Under the pieces are notes generated by a model, which did no database searches, had not been told where the DNA came from, and was given only the letters and a program-made list of their open reading frames with translations. The position numbers and the translations under genes were made by a program. Below, piece after piece: positions 22,578 through 30,554 of a DNA stretch of 64,000 nt (its first letter is position 1; every line of letters begins with the position of its first letter). This stretch comes from Pseudomonas sp. R76 (GTDB lineage Bacteria > Pseudomonadota > Gammaproteobacteria > Pseudomonadales > Pseudomonadaceae): contig NZ_CP019428.1 in assembly GCF_009834565.1 (NCBI RefSeq), forward strand, positions 4,154,001 to 4,218,000, read 5' to 3'.

Positions 22578-24712
22578 GAGGCAGACGCCAGGGTAGTGAC
22601 GGAAGCCGCGGCAGGTGCGCGGCGGTTAGAGACATCGGTGAGGCTGATGGTCACCAGCGCTTGCAGGTTGTATTCGGTGGCCAGCTCGCGGAACGACAGC
22701 ACCGCCAGTTCCAGCTCGCCGCGCAGTACCAGGCGACGCAGGCTGCGGCGCAATTCCGGGTGCACCAGCAATACCGCGCTGTTGACTTCGCGGGTGTTCT
22801 CACAGGCCTGGCGCAGTTGCGCGAGCAAGGCGCGGCTGACGTCTTCAGGGATCACTTCGCGCTGCGGTTCCTGGCGACGCAGGGACGCGCGCAACTGGTC
22901 TTCCAGGCCGGGCGCCAGCACCAGCGCGCCGATCACCCGGTTACGGTCGGCGTATTGATGGCTGATCTGCCGCGCCAACGCTGCGCGCAAGTGTTCGGCC
23001 AGGCGCCCGGCATCGGTCTCGCGGGCGCCCCACTCCACCATGGCTTCGAGCAAGGCGCGCTGGTTGCGGATCGATACACCTTCGCCGACCAACAGGCGCA
23101 GGGTTTCGGCAACCCGTTGCAAGGGCACCAGGCGCAAGGCCTCTTTGACCAGCTCGCCGTAGGTGGCTTCGGTGCGTTCGAGCAGCAGGCGGGTTTCCTG
23201 AATGCCGAGGAAGTCGGCGGCATAACGGCGCAGGCTGCGTTCCAGCACAGCGCGCAAGACTTCATCGGGCAGCAGGAAACCGATGCCGGCGTTGCGCAAC
23301 GTCTCTTCGTGCTGGCGCTCGATCCAGTGGGCGTTGCGGCCATTGAGCGGCGAATCGGCTTGCACGGTGGCGATGTCCAGCAGTTGCACATGCACCGGAT
23401 CGTCCTGCAGCAACAGGCAGTTGATCGGCAACTCGCCTTCGCTCACCGGCACGCCTTCCAGCGACACGCGGAAACCGCCCGGCGGCGCCTTGAGTTCCAT
23501 GTAGATGCCCGGCACCGGCACATCCACGCCGAGATCGGTACGAATGTCGTGACACAGCGCTTCGACACGCTGGCGCAGCAACTGGCGCGGCGCGCTCTGG
23601 GACACGCCGCTGCCGATGGTCAGCAGCACGCGGGTATCGGGCAGCAGGTTGTCATCCAGCTCGGCCTGCACTTCGACCACCGGTTCCGGTGCCTCGACCA
23701 AGGCTTCAGGCTCGCCTTGGGGCTGGCGCGTATGCCGGCGATACATCACGAATGCCGCCCCACCGAAGGCGGCGGACAAGCCGAGGAATACCCAGGTCGG
23801 GAAGCCCGGCAGCAGGCTGACGCCGATCATGATCAACGCGGTCAGGCCCAGCGCGCGGTAGCTGGCGCCCAACTGTTTGATGATCTCGCTGCCCAGGTCA
23901 CCGGCCTCACCGTCGCTGTTGACGCGGGTGACCACAGTGCCCGCCGCCACCGAAATCAACAGCGCCGGGATCTGTGCGATCAGGCCGTCGCCCACGGTCA
24001 GCAGCGAGTAGGTGTGCACGGCCACACCGAACGGCATGTCGCGCTCGATCATGCCGATCAGCATGCCGCCGAGCAGGTTGACCGCGAGGATGACTAAACC
24101 TGCAATGGCGTCGCCTTTGACAAACTTCATCGCGCCGTCCATCGCGCCGAACATCTGGCTTTCACGCTCCAGGCGCGAACGGCGGCGGCGCGCTTCGGCC
24201 TGGTCGATATCACCGTTGCGCAGGTCGTTGTCGATGCTCATCTGCTTGCCGGGCATGGCGTCGAGGGTGAAGCGCGCGGCCACTTCCGCCACGCGTTCGG
24301 CGCCCTTGGTGATCACCACGAACTGCGCCACAGTGATGATCAGGAACACCACCATGCCGACCACCACCTGGCCGGCGATCACGAAATCACCGAAGGCCTT
24401 GACGATATGCCCGGCGTCGCCGTGCAGCAGGATCAAGCGGGTGGTGGTGATCGACAGGGACAAGCGAAACAGGGTGCTGAGCAGGATCAGCGGTGGCAGC
24501 GCGGAGAACTCCACCGAATGGCCGATGTAGAACGCGACGATCAGAATCAGGATGCTCAGGGCAATGTTGAGGCCGATCAGCATGTCCACCAGGTAAGTGG
24601 GCAGCGGGATGATCATCATCACAATTGCCATGAGCATGAACGCGACGATGATCACGTCGGTGCGCTGCGCCGCCATGCGCGCCAGGTTGTTCAGGCGGTT
24701 GAGTGCACTCAT
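22574..24712 (-). CDS. sctV: T3SS major export apparatus protein SctV
   Basis: A 712-residue FlhA/YscV-family protein. The N-terminal half has about eight membrane segments and the conserved FRLSLSITTTRLIL and ARFTLDAMPGKQMSID stretches. The C-terminal half is the cytoplasmic ring that receives substrate-chaperone complexes. SctV forms a nonamer under the export gate. ATG 24712 overlaps the stop of the TPR gene (ATGA), and a longer open frame shadows that gene. The length is normal and the frame intact. Confidence 0.97.
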   Translation of the reverse strand: MSALNRLNNLARMAAQRTDVIIVAFMLMAIVMMIIPLPTYLVDMLIGLNIALSILILIVAFYIGHSVEFSALPPLILLSTLFRLSLSITTTRLILLHGDAGHIVKAFGDFVIAGQVVVGMVVFLIITVAQFVVITKGAERVAEVAARFTLDAMPGKQMSIDNDLRNGDIDQAEARRRRSRLERESQMFGAMDGAMKFVKGDAIAGLVILAVNLLGGMLIGMIERDMPFGVAVHTYSLLTVGDGLIAQIPALLISVAAGTVVTRVNSDGEAGDLGSEIIKQLGASYRALGLTALIMIGVSLLPGFPTWVFLGLSAAFGGAAFVMYRRHTRQPQGEPEALVEAPEPVVEVQAELDDNLLPDTRVLLTIGSGVSQSAPRQLLRQRVEALCHDIRTDLGVDVPVPGIYMELKAPPGGFRVSLEGVPVSEGELPINCLLLQDDPVHVQLLDIATVQADSPLNGRNAHWIERQHEETLRNAGIGFLLPDEVLRAVLERSLRRYAADFLGIQETRLLLERTEATYGELVKEALRLVPLQRVAETLRLLVGEGVSIRNQRALLEAMVEWGARETDAGRLAEHLRAALARQISHQYADRNRVIGALVLAPGLEDQLRASLRRQEPQREVIPEDVSRALLAQLRQACENTREVNSAVLLVHPELRRSLRRLVLRGELELAVLSFRELATEYNLQALVTISLTDVSNRRAPAAASVTTLASAS

Positions 24713-25044
24713 GCGCTGGCCCTGCGTGCGGCCAGGTAGCGTTTGAAGCATTGGCGCGCTTCGTCCTTGCGCTCGCCGTACCAGAGCGCGCGGGCGCGCA
24801 GCAGCAACAGGCTGGCGGACTCACCCTCCAGCGCCACCAAGCGGTCGAGGGCACCGAGGGCGCGGGTGGCGTCGCCGCTGTCGGTAAAGGCCAGCACCAG
24901 CGAGCGCAGCAACACGGCGTCTGCGGGCGCGACACTGACGGCAATCAGCAACATCACCAGCGCACGCTGGGACTGGCCATTGCGCCGGTACAGCTCGCCA
25001 ATGCCCTTGAGCAGTTGCACGGCGTCGTCGTTATCGCGGGCCAT
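24709..25044 (-). CDS. TPR protein of the T3SS operon (chaperone-like)
   Basis: A 111-residue protein made almost entirely of TPR-like helices (VQLLKGIGELYRRNGQSQRALVMLLIAVSVAPADAVLLRSLVLAF; ALGALDRLVALEGESASLLLLRARALWYGERKDEARQCFKRYL). There is no leader, so it should be cytoplasmic. TPR chaperones of T3SSs bind needle subunits (YscG/PscG type) or translocators; a YscG-like role with the 53-aa protein is plausible but inferred. It overlaps its upstream gene (TGATG) and sctV. Confidence 0.75.
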   Translation of the reverse strand: MARDNDDAVQLLKGIGELYRRNGQSQRALVMLLIAVSVAPADAVLLRSLVLAFTDSGDATRALGALDRLVALEGESASLLLLRARALWYGERKDEARQCFKRYLAARRASA

Positions 25045-25400
25045 CAGGCATGTACCTCCGAGCGTTGCTGTTCGAGGGTGCGGCGCATTTCGATCTCTTC
25101 GCTGATCAGGTCGTGGGCCAGTTCCTTGATCTCGGGCTCGGCGTCGAGGCTCGGCAGGATGTGTTCCATCACGTGTTCCAACAGTTCCAGGGAGCGGGCG
25201 CTGCCGAACAGCAGCGAGTCGACGCCGGCGGCGCTGGTGAGTTCTTCGAGGTCACTGCGCAGGGAGCGGCGGGTTTGGGTCTTGCGGGTTTTCAGCACCG
25301 CTTCGAAGGCAGTGGCCTGGCGTGAGTTGACCGGGCGAACGGCTTCGACGGGGGCGCTGCGCACGTCGCTGGGGATGAGCGGGCGGGGTTCGACTTTCAT
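25044..25400 (-). CDS. Unknown T3SS-operon protein, 118 aa
   Basis: I do not recognise a family. The protein is soluble and charged, with a Pro-rich N-terminus (KVEPRPLIPSDVRSAPVEAVRP), a basic stretch (KTRKTQTRRSLRSDLEEL) and a helical C-terminus (LELLEHVMEHILPSLDAEPEIKELAHDLISEEIEMRRTLEQQ). No signal peptide or membrane segment is seen. It lies between sctD and the TPR gene and overlaps the latter. It could be a chaperone partner, a reduced gatekeeper or a sorting-platform accessory; none is supported by motif. A 151-bp gap with a palindromic repeat separates it from sctD. Confidence 0.7.
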   Translation of the reverse strand: MKVEPRPLIPSDVRSAPVEAVRPVNSRQATAFEAVLKTRKTQTRRSLRSDLEELTSAAGVDSLLFGSARSLELLEHVMEHILPSLDAEPEIKELAHDLISEEIEMRRTLEQQRSEVHA

Positions 25401-25410
25401 GCGCGGGCCT

Positions 25411-25526
25411 GATCGTTCCCACGCTCTGCGTGGGAATGCAGGGTGTGACGCTCCGCGTCACCTTGCGCTGACGTCAGGACGCGGAGCGTCCGGGGCGGCA
25501 TTCCCACGCAGAGCGTGGGGACGATC
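25411..25526. repeat. GATCGTTCCCACGC palindromic element inside T3SS operon
   Basis: Second copy of the element at 20770-20876, with outer arms GATCGTTCCCACGC / GCGTGGGGACGATC and inner GTGACGC and GGACGC pairs. It lies between sctD and the 118-aa gene, inside the first T3SS block. Confidence 0.8.
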
Positions 25527-25551
25527 ATCTGGGTGTGTGCCATGGCGCAGC

Positions 25552-26439
25552 TCATAGGGTGAAGGTGAAGCGTTCTTCGCCGCGGGCGAGGATCACTTGG
25601 TTGTTCTCGATGCGTTCCAGCACCCAGTTGTCCGCCAGGGCTGCGCCGGGGTACAGGCGTTTGCCGCTGTCGTTGATCACATAGGGGTGGGTGCCGAACC
25701 ACACGGCCTGGAAGCGCACGCGCGGTCGCGCGGCGTCGGCGCGCACGGCGACGCGGGGGTTGAGGACGATCTGTTGGCCGTAACGCTGGTCGAAGGCTTG
25801 TTGCAGGGCCAGCCACTGGGGTTTTTGCGAGTGTTCGAAGCTGCCCACAGCGCTGAGCTGGCCGTTGGCGTTAGTGACCTTTATCGCCTCCAGATGGGCG
25901 GCCTGGAGTTGCTGCTCCAGCCAGGCTTTGGCGAGTTCACGGGACGGTTTTTTCAGCGCCGGAACATCTGCTGCTGTCACGGCAGTTTGAGCCATTGGCG
26001 CGTCGTTACGCACCGCCAAGGCCCCCGCACACAAAAACAATAGGACGATCGCGACAATCCAGGGGGTAAATGGGCGCCTGGCGTCCGAAGGTTTTTGCGC
26101 CCCTTCCGGTAAAGCCAGGCTCACGCCCGCCGCGCCGAGGCGCAATTGCACCGGCAGGCGCGCGCGATGGCCGCTGCCGTGGGGAATACGCACATTGCCA
26201 CTGAGCAGCACATCGCCGCCCAAGGCCTCGACCGCCACCTGGTCGCCCTCAAAACGCAGGCGCAGGTGCAAGCCGGCGATGCCGGGATCGCTGAGTACCA
26301 GGTCGGCCGCAAGGTCTGCGCCGAGGGTATAGACCGGCTGGTCGAGCACCAGGGAACTGCCCTGGTGCAAACCGCCAGTCACAGTCAAGGTCGGTGCGCC
26401 AATACCGGCGACCGGGCCTAAGGAAATCAAGGCTGTCAT
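25552..26439 (-). CDS. sctD: T3SS inner-membrane ring protein SctD
   Basis: A 295-residue single-pass membrane protein. The N-terminal cytoplasmic FHA-like domain spans about residues 1-105 (QPVYTLGADLAADLVLSDPGIAGLHLRLRFEGDQVAVEAL). A membrane helix follows (TPWIVAIVLLFLCAGALAV), then a periplasmic ring domain. It is shorter than YscD-type proteins (about 420 residues), so it has fewer periplasmic ring modules. ATG 26439 starts directly before the FHA-like domain; upstream in-frame starts at 26463 (ATG) and 26481 (TTG) lack better ribosome sites. A strong hairpin separates it from the 53-aa gene. Confidence 0.85.
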   Translation of the reverse strand: MTALISLGPVAGIGAPTLTVTGGLHQGSSLVLDQPVYTLGADLAADLVLSDPGIAGLHLRLRFEGDQVAVEALGGDVLLSGNVRIPHGSGHRARLPVQLRLGAAGVSLALPEGAQKPSDARRPFTPWIVAIVLLFLCAGALAVRNDAPMAQTAVTAADVPALKKPSRELAKAWLEQQLQAAHLEAIKVTNANGQLSAVGSFEHSQKPQWLALQQAFDQRYGQQIVLNPRVAVRADAARPRVRFQAVWFGTHPYVINDSGKRLYPGAALADNWVLERIENNQVILARGEERFTFTL

Positions 26440-26504
26440 GTTCGGGTTTGCCCCCTTGAGCATGTGCAACGGGGTCAACAATCAGGAGGTAAAAGTACTC
26501 AGGT

Positions 26505-26532
26505 AAACGGGCAGCGCCGGCGCCGCCCGTTT
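26505..26532 (-). promoter_or_regulatory. Strong hairpin between the first gene and sctD
   Basis: A 28-nt near-perfect palindrome with outer stem AAACGGGC/GCCCGTTT, one G-U pair and inner GCGCC/GGCGC. It lies 7 bp past the stop of the 53-aa gene. Only three Ts follow, so it is a weak terminator, attenuator or RNA-processing barrier rather than a full stop. Confidence 0.7.
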
Positions 26533-26539
26533 TGGCGAA

Positions 26540-26701
26540 TCAGTTCTGCGGACGCTGTTTGGTGGCGTCGAGCTCCGCTTTTTTCGCGGTGCTGATTTCA
26601 GTGATCTTGGCCGACTTCTCGATAGCCATGTTGAAGGTCGCTTCCATCTTCGCGATAGCGTCGTCGGCGCCGCCGGCTTTTACTGGTGGGACATCAGCCA
26701 T
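26540..26701 (-). CDS. First gene of T3SS operon, 53 aa, candidate needle subunit SctF
   Basis: A 53-residue protein, MADVPPVKAGGADDAIAKME and onward, ending KQRPQN. After a short flexible start it is predicted to be one long amphipathic helix (FNMAIEKSAKITEISTAKKAELDATKQ), as in small T3SS needle/pilin subunits, although shorter than most. It has no Sec leader. ATG 26701 has AAGGAG at six bases; ATG 26707 touches the ribosome site and is rejected. Being first in the operon and followed by a hairpin fits a protein made in excess, as with hrpA. This is the best needle candidate in the cluster, but family identity is unproven. Confidence 0.6.
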   Translation of the reverse strand: MADVPPVKAGGADDAIAKMEATFNMAIEKSAKITEISTAKKAELDATKQRPQN

Positions 26702-26856
26702 GTTCATCTCCTTGCATCGATAGGGAAGTTATTCAGTTGCGCAACAGCAAGCTGAAAGTATGCAAACCGGTGAATGCCCAAAACGTCAGACAGTGAGCCT
26801 TCGAACCGTCGTTGGTTTGCATGGCAGCCATACTACTCACGATCAAAACGCCTTCG

Positions 26857-26897
26857 CTGTGAAAGCTTGTGAAACGTTTCGGTTACCGGGTGTGAAA
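26857..26897 (-). promoter_or_regulatory. TGTGAAA direct repeats upstream of T3SS operon
   Basis: TGTGAAA occurs at 26858, 26868 and 26891; the first two start exactly 10 bp apart (TGTGAAAGCTTGTGAAA). Head-to-tail repeats of about one helical turn are typical targets of OmpR-type winged-helix dimers. CTGTGAAAGCTTGTG (26857-26871) is shared with 7217-7231. Confidence 0.6.
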
Positions 26898-27203
26898 GGT
26901 TTGGCTCAACCTGGCGTTGAGAAAAACTCATGTAGTTGAGGGCGTTGAACTTTTTCCGAAAAAACCAAACATGGCCAAGCCCAATGTTTATAGGGCTTTC
27001 CTGGCCTGACCTGGAACCTTGTTGAACAGTTTGCGCCTCTGCGAGCGATCGTTCCGAGCTTATCCGGCAACTATTTTCGCGACCACTTCACATTTTTCGC
27101 TAATAGCCCTTTGCCCAACTTTGCAGATATTTCCATTTGTAACAAAAGCGACTTGATCATCGCGTTTTATAGCTCGGCGCAAGCGACCTTAATGCGCGTT
27201 AAC

Positions 27204-27243
27204 AACTAATTTCCTGCGCCATTAGTTAGTGCAGTTGCACTAA
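27204..27243 (+). promoter_or_regulatory. Two overlapping dyads upstream of second hrpK-like gene
   Basis: AACTAAT (27204-27210) pairs with ATTAGTT (27221-27227), and TTAGTGCAGTTGCACTAA (27226-27243) is a perfect dyad with a 2-bp centre. They overlap by two bases, about 60 bp before the ATG. They could be operators or alternative RNA hairpins. Confidence 0.5.
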
Positions 27244-27302
27244 TAGCTAACACCCTGCGTGCGCAGGCCCTGATATAGGCAAGAACTTCCAGGTGATCAT
27301 TT

Positions 27303-30300
27303 ATGCCAGCGATCCCAAGTAGTCGTGACCCGGCGCAAACCCCAGGCACAGACGGCGCGCAGAAAAAATTCGAAACCGCGCTGTTCACGGCTGTCAACCA
27401 GCCGACGTTTGACCCGTCCAAGCTCCGTGGCCCTTCGATCCCCCTGCCCTATCAGAATGTGCAAGCACCGGTGAACAACACCATCACCTATACGCCGCTG
27501 GGCAACGACAAACCGGTGACGCTCAAGCAGGTCGACAACCCGCGCCTCTACCAAACACTGGTCGACCAGTACAACAGGCAACAGAACGATGCCAGCTTCG
27601 AAAAAAACCTCGCCGACAGCAAAGCCGCCGGCTACACCGAGGCCGACGCCGGCACCGTGGCGCCTGGCCTGGGCAACTACACAGCCATCGGCAGCCCGAC
27701 CGAACTCGGCTCGGGGTTGATTCGCTACGAGACCGCCTCCGGTGACAAGGTGGTGGTCAGCCAGAAGGAAACGCCGCAGCTGTTCGATCAAGTCAGTGGC
27801 GATTTCACTAAGTTGTCGGCGATCAATGCGAGCGGCGCCGAAGGCTATCGCCTGGCCGGCCCCAACGAGAGCATCGACCCGGCCGCCAGCATCGGCGCGC
27901 CCGAGGAAGTCGGGCCTGGGCTGATCCGCTATCAAACCGCATCCGGTGACAAGGTGATCGTGTCCCAGGACATCACCCCGGCGCTGTACGACCAAGTTGC
28001 CAAACTGTATGCCGGGACCACCGGCGCAGCCGGCGCCTCGGACACGTCGTGGATCGACAACTCGTCGTTTGGCGTCTCCGGTGCCAAGGACTGGGACACC
28101 ATCACCGGCAACACCAGCGGCACGCCCACCAAGGAAGAACTCGACCTGAACCGCCCGCGCGCCGCCGCGCAGCTGCTCTCGCAGAACTGGGACGCGTGGG
28201 GCTTGCACGGCGCACCGATCGACTTCGCCAACCCGCCCACCACCTTGCCACCCGAGGCGCAGGCGGTGCTCAAATACGTGGCCAGCAGCCCGAACCTGAT
28301 GGCGGCGCTGGACAGTGGCGGGCGCGGTAAAGCCGACAATGTGATCACCCACTCCGACGTCGACCACTTTATCGATAACGCCAACAAGGACCTTGGCGCA
28401 GCGTCGAAATCCTTCGCCAGTTTCATGGGCAGCAAGCCCGGCGACCTGGCAACCGCCAACGCCAAGTCCGCCGCTATCGTGATGGCCAACGAAAGCCTGG
28501 TCGCAAGCTCCGGCACGGTGATGCGCCCCGGTGATAACCAGCGCAGTAACGACGGCATGATTCGCCCCGACAACCTTGAGGCGCTGGGCAGTGATTCGGC
28601 CTTGAGCAATGAGCTGACAGGTGCTGCGGCCATGTGGTCGAAACCCGGCATGTTCCACGCCTTGGAAACCGGTGGCGACAACCCCGCCACCGGCAAATCC
28701 GACACCATCGGCACCCGCGACAACATCGGCGCGTGGCTGGAAAAACAGGCGCCGAAAACCGACAGCGACACCCTGACCTTCCTAGACGGCGCCGCCACCC
28801 GCGATGCGGTCGCGGGCGTGGACACCTCGAAGCTGACCGCCGACATCCTGGCCAACCCACAGAACTACAGCGGCGAACAAAAAGCTGCGGTGATGGTGCA
28901 ACTGACCGACGCGCAAACGCGCCTGCTGGTCAGCGATTACGTGGGCAACGACGGTTTGATGGACAAGTACACCTCGCCGAACTGGGGCCTGAACCCCAAC
29001 GAAGACAAGATCAAGGCGCAGCTGCAAAGCGGCATCGAGACCCTGTCGGCCGACCCGGACGTGCAGAACTTTTTGCAGAACAATCGCGGCCCGGCGTTGA
29101 GCGATATCGTCGGCAGCGACCCGACCATGAAAGTCGCGATGCAGAACTACGTGACCGACGGCATCGAGTCGGGCAAGAACCTCAACGACAACCTCAACGC
29201 CAAGGACCAGAACGGCAAGCAGATCGACATGGGCATGGGCCTGCAGAACGCCGCCAACGACGCGACCATCGCCAACCTGGCGTTGGGCGGCAATGGCCAT
29301 GTCGACCTGAGCAAAATCGCCGCCAATGCCGGGCAAAGTGACGCGATCCAGAGCTACTACAAGAACCAACTGGTCACCGGCAAAGCCTTCACCGACGCCG
29401 TGGCCGGTGGCATGGACCCGACGGTGGCGGCCAGCAGTTTCGCCGCCAGCACCGCGTCGGCCCAGGCTTTCCTGGGTGACAAGGCCACGGCGGATGACGC
29501 GGCGACCTTGCAGGTCAACTTCAACGAAAACCTCAGCGATGCCCTGCTCGGCGGCGCCACTACCGACACCCTCAACGTCACGTTGGGCGATGGCAACGGC
29601 AACTTTGACGAGGCCAAAGTCACCGCCGCGATCAACGACGCACAGCAGAAAGACCCGCAGATGTTCGTCACCTCCGATGGCGGCAAGATCGACCCGGCCC
29701 AAGTGGTGTCGATGCTGCGTTCGGTGTGGGACATCGGCCGCCAGGGCAACAAGATCGCCGACGCCCTGCCCAAGGCGATCGAAGGCATGAAGTTCGGCGA
29801 TGTCAGCCCGGCGTTCAAGCAAGGCCTGCTGCACATCGGCAGCGCGGTATTGATGAGCGGCGTGCTGATGGCGCGTTCGGCCAATGGCAGCAACACGCCG
29901 GTGGCGGATGCCAACCGTGTGTCGGCAGGCCTGCAATTCGCCGGCCTGTTGCTGGAAGGCGGCACCAAGTACGCCAAGGAAGCCGGCTACGGCGTGACCT
30001 GGGTCAACCGCCCGGACGGCGGCACCATCGGTGATTTCCCCGGCAAGGTGCCGGTGGGCAAAGGCCCGCTGTCAGCCCAGCAGATCGCCGATATCGGCGC
30101 CGCCGGCAAGATCATCGGTTCGGCCGGTGGGATTATCGGCGGCGTGATCGGGATTATCGGCGGTGTCGATTCGCTGAAAAAAGGTGACTACCTCACCGGC
30201 AGTTTTTCGGTGGCCACAGGCGTGCTCGGCACGGGCGCGGCCGTCGCCGGCCTGGTTGAGGCCGGGGCCGGGTTGTATGGCGCGACTGAAATCGGCGCCG

Positions 30301-30518
30301 TGGCCGGCACCATCAGCGGCATTCTCGGCGGGGCTACGGCGATTCTCGGCGGTATCGGCAGCGCCTTCCTGCCGTTCGCCCTGGCGGATGCTCACGGCAA
30401 GGCGCAAGACGCGTTCTACGGCCAGCTCGCGCCAGTGCTGCAGCAATACGGTTTGACCGGTGGCCCGACCATGGATGGCGATTACCCGGCCGACCCGATC
30501 CCGGCCATCAACACCTGA
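27303..30518 (+). CDS. HrpK-like type III effector/translocator, 1071 aa
   Basis: Paralogue of the 7314-10841 protein and divergent from the T3SS operon. It lacks a Sec signal. Two modules of about 65 residues lie near residues 105-245 (GSGLIRYETASGDKVVVSQKETPQLFDQV and GPGLIRYQTASGDKVIVSQDITPALYDQV). The middle has HrpK-like repeats (SPNLMAALDSGGRGKADNVITHSDVDHFI; KPGMFHALETGGDNPATGKSDTI). The C-terminus has Gly-rich hydrophobic stretches (GSAGGIIGGVIGIIGGV; GGATAILGGIGSAFLPFALA) able to enter membranes. With no classical translocator genes present, a pore-forming translocator role is a fair inference. ATG 27303 is preceded by CCAGGTG. Confidence 0.75.
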   Translation: MPAIPSSRDPAQTPGTDGAQKKFETALFTAVNQPTFDPSKLRGPSIPLPYQNVQAPVNNTITYTPLGNDKPVTLKQVDNPRLYQTLVDQYNRQQNDASFEKNLADSKAAGYTEADAGTVAPGLGNYTAIGSPTELGSGLIRYETASGDKVVVSQKETPQLFDQVSGDFTKLSAINASGAEGYRLAGPNESIDPAASIGAPEEVGPGLIRYQTASGDKVIVSQDITPALYDQVAKLYAGTTGAAGASDTSWIDNSSFGVSGAKDWDTITGNTSGTPTKEELDLNRPRAAAQLLSQNWDAWGLHGAPIDFANPPTTLPPEAQAVLKYVASSPNLMAALDSGGRGKADNVITHSDVDHFIDNANKDLGAASKSFASFMGSKPGDLATANAKSAAIVMANESLVASSGTVMRPGDNQRSNDGMIRPDNLEALGSDSALSNELTGAAAMWSKPGMFHALETGGDNPATGKSDTIGTRDNIGAWLEKQAPKTDSDTLTFLDGAATRDAVAGVDTSKLTADILANPQNYSGEQKAAVMVQLTDAQTRLLVSDYVGNDGLMDKYTSPNWGLNPNEDKIKAQLQSGIETLSADPDVQNFLQNNRGPALSDIVGSDPTMKVAMQNYVTDGIESGKNLNDNLNAKDQNGKQIDMGMGLQNAANDATIANLALGGNGHVDLSKIAANAGQSDAIQSYYKNQLVTGKAFTDAVAGGMDPTVAASSFAASTASAQAFLGDKATADDAATLQVNFNENLSDALLGGATTDTLNVTLGDGNGNFDEAKVTAAINDAQQKDPQMFVTSDGGKIDPAQVVSMLRSVWDIGRQGNKIADALPKAIEGMKFGDVSPAFKQGLLHIGSAVLMSGVLMARSANGSNTPVADANRVSAGLQFAGLLLEGGTKYAKEAGYGVTWVNRPDGGTIGDFPGKVPVGKGPLSAQQIADIGAAGKIIGSAGGIIGGVIGIIGGVDSLKKGDYLTGSFSVATGVLGTGAAVAGLVEAGAGLYGATEIGAVAGTISGILGGATAILGGIGSAFLPFALADAHGKAQDAFYGQLAPVLQQYGLTGGPTMDGDYPADPIPAINT

Positions 30519-30554
30519 TTGGATTAAGCGTTCACCGCCTAAAGGTTCTACGAC

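Larger units (their letters stand above)
26702..27302. other. Divergent control region of T3SS operon and second hrpK-like gene
   Basis: This 601-bp stretch between divergent transcription units is AT-richer than its neighbours. Its T3SS-side half has the TGTGAAA repeats (26857-26897) and a possible -10 TAGTAT on the minus strand near 26835. Its hrpK-side half has the AACTAAT and TTAGTGCA dyads (27204-27243). No further gene is supported. Confidence 0.6.

Noticed and set aside
10973..26701. Flagellar export genes
   Set aside because: Lipoprotein SctJ, an SctC N-domain protein, SctI and the J-K-L-N order are those of injection systems; no hook, ring or filament genes occur.
27013..27040. Possible HrpL hrp box (GGAACC)
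   Set aside because: GGAACC is present, but no CCAC follows at 15-16 bases, and no hrpL gene is in the window.
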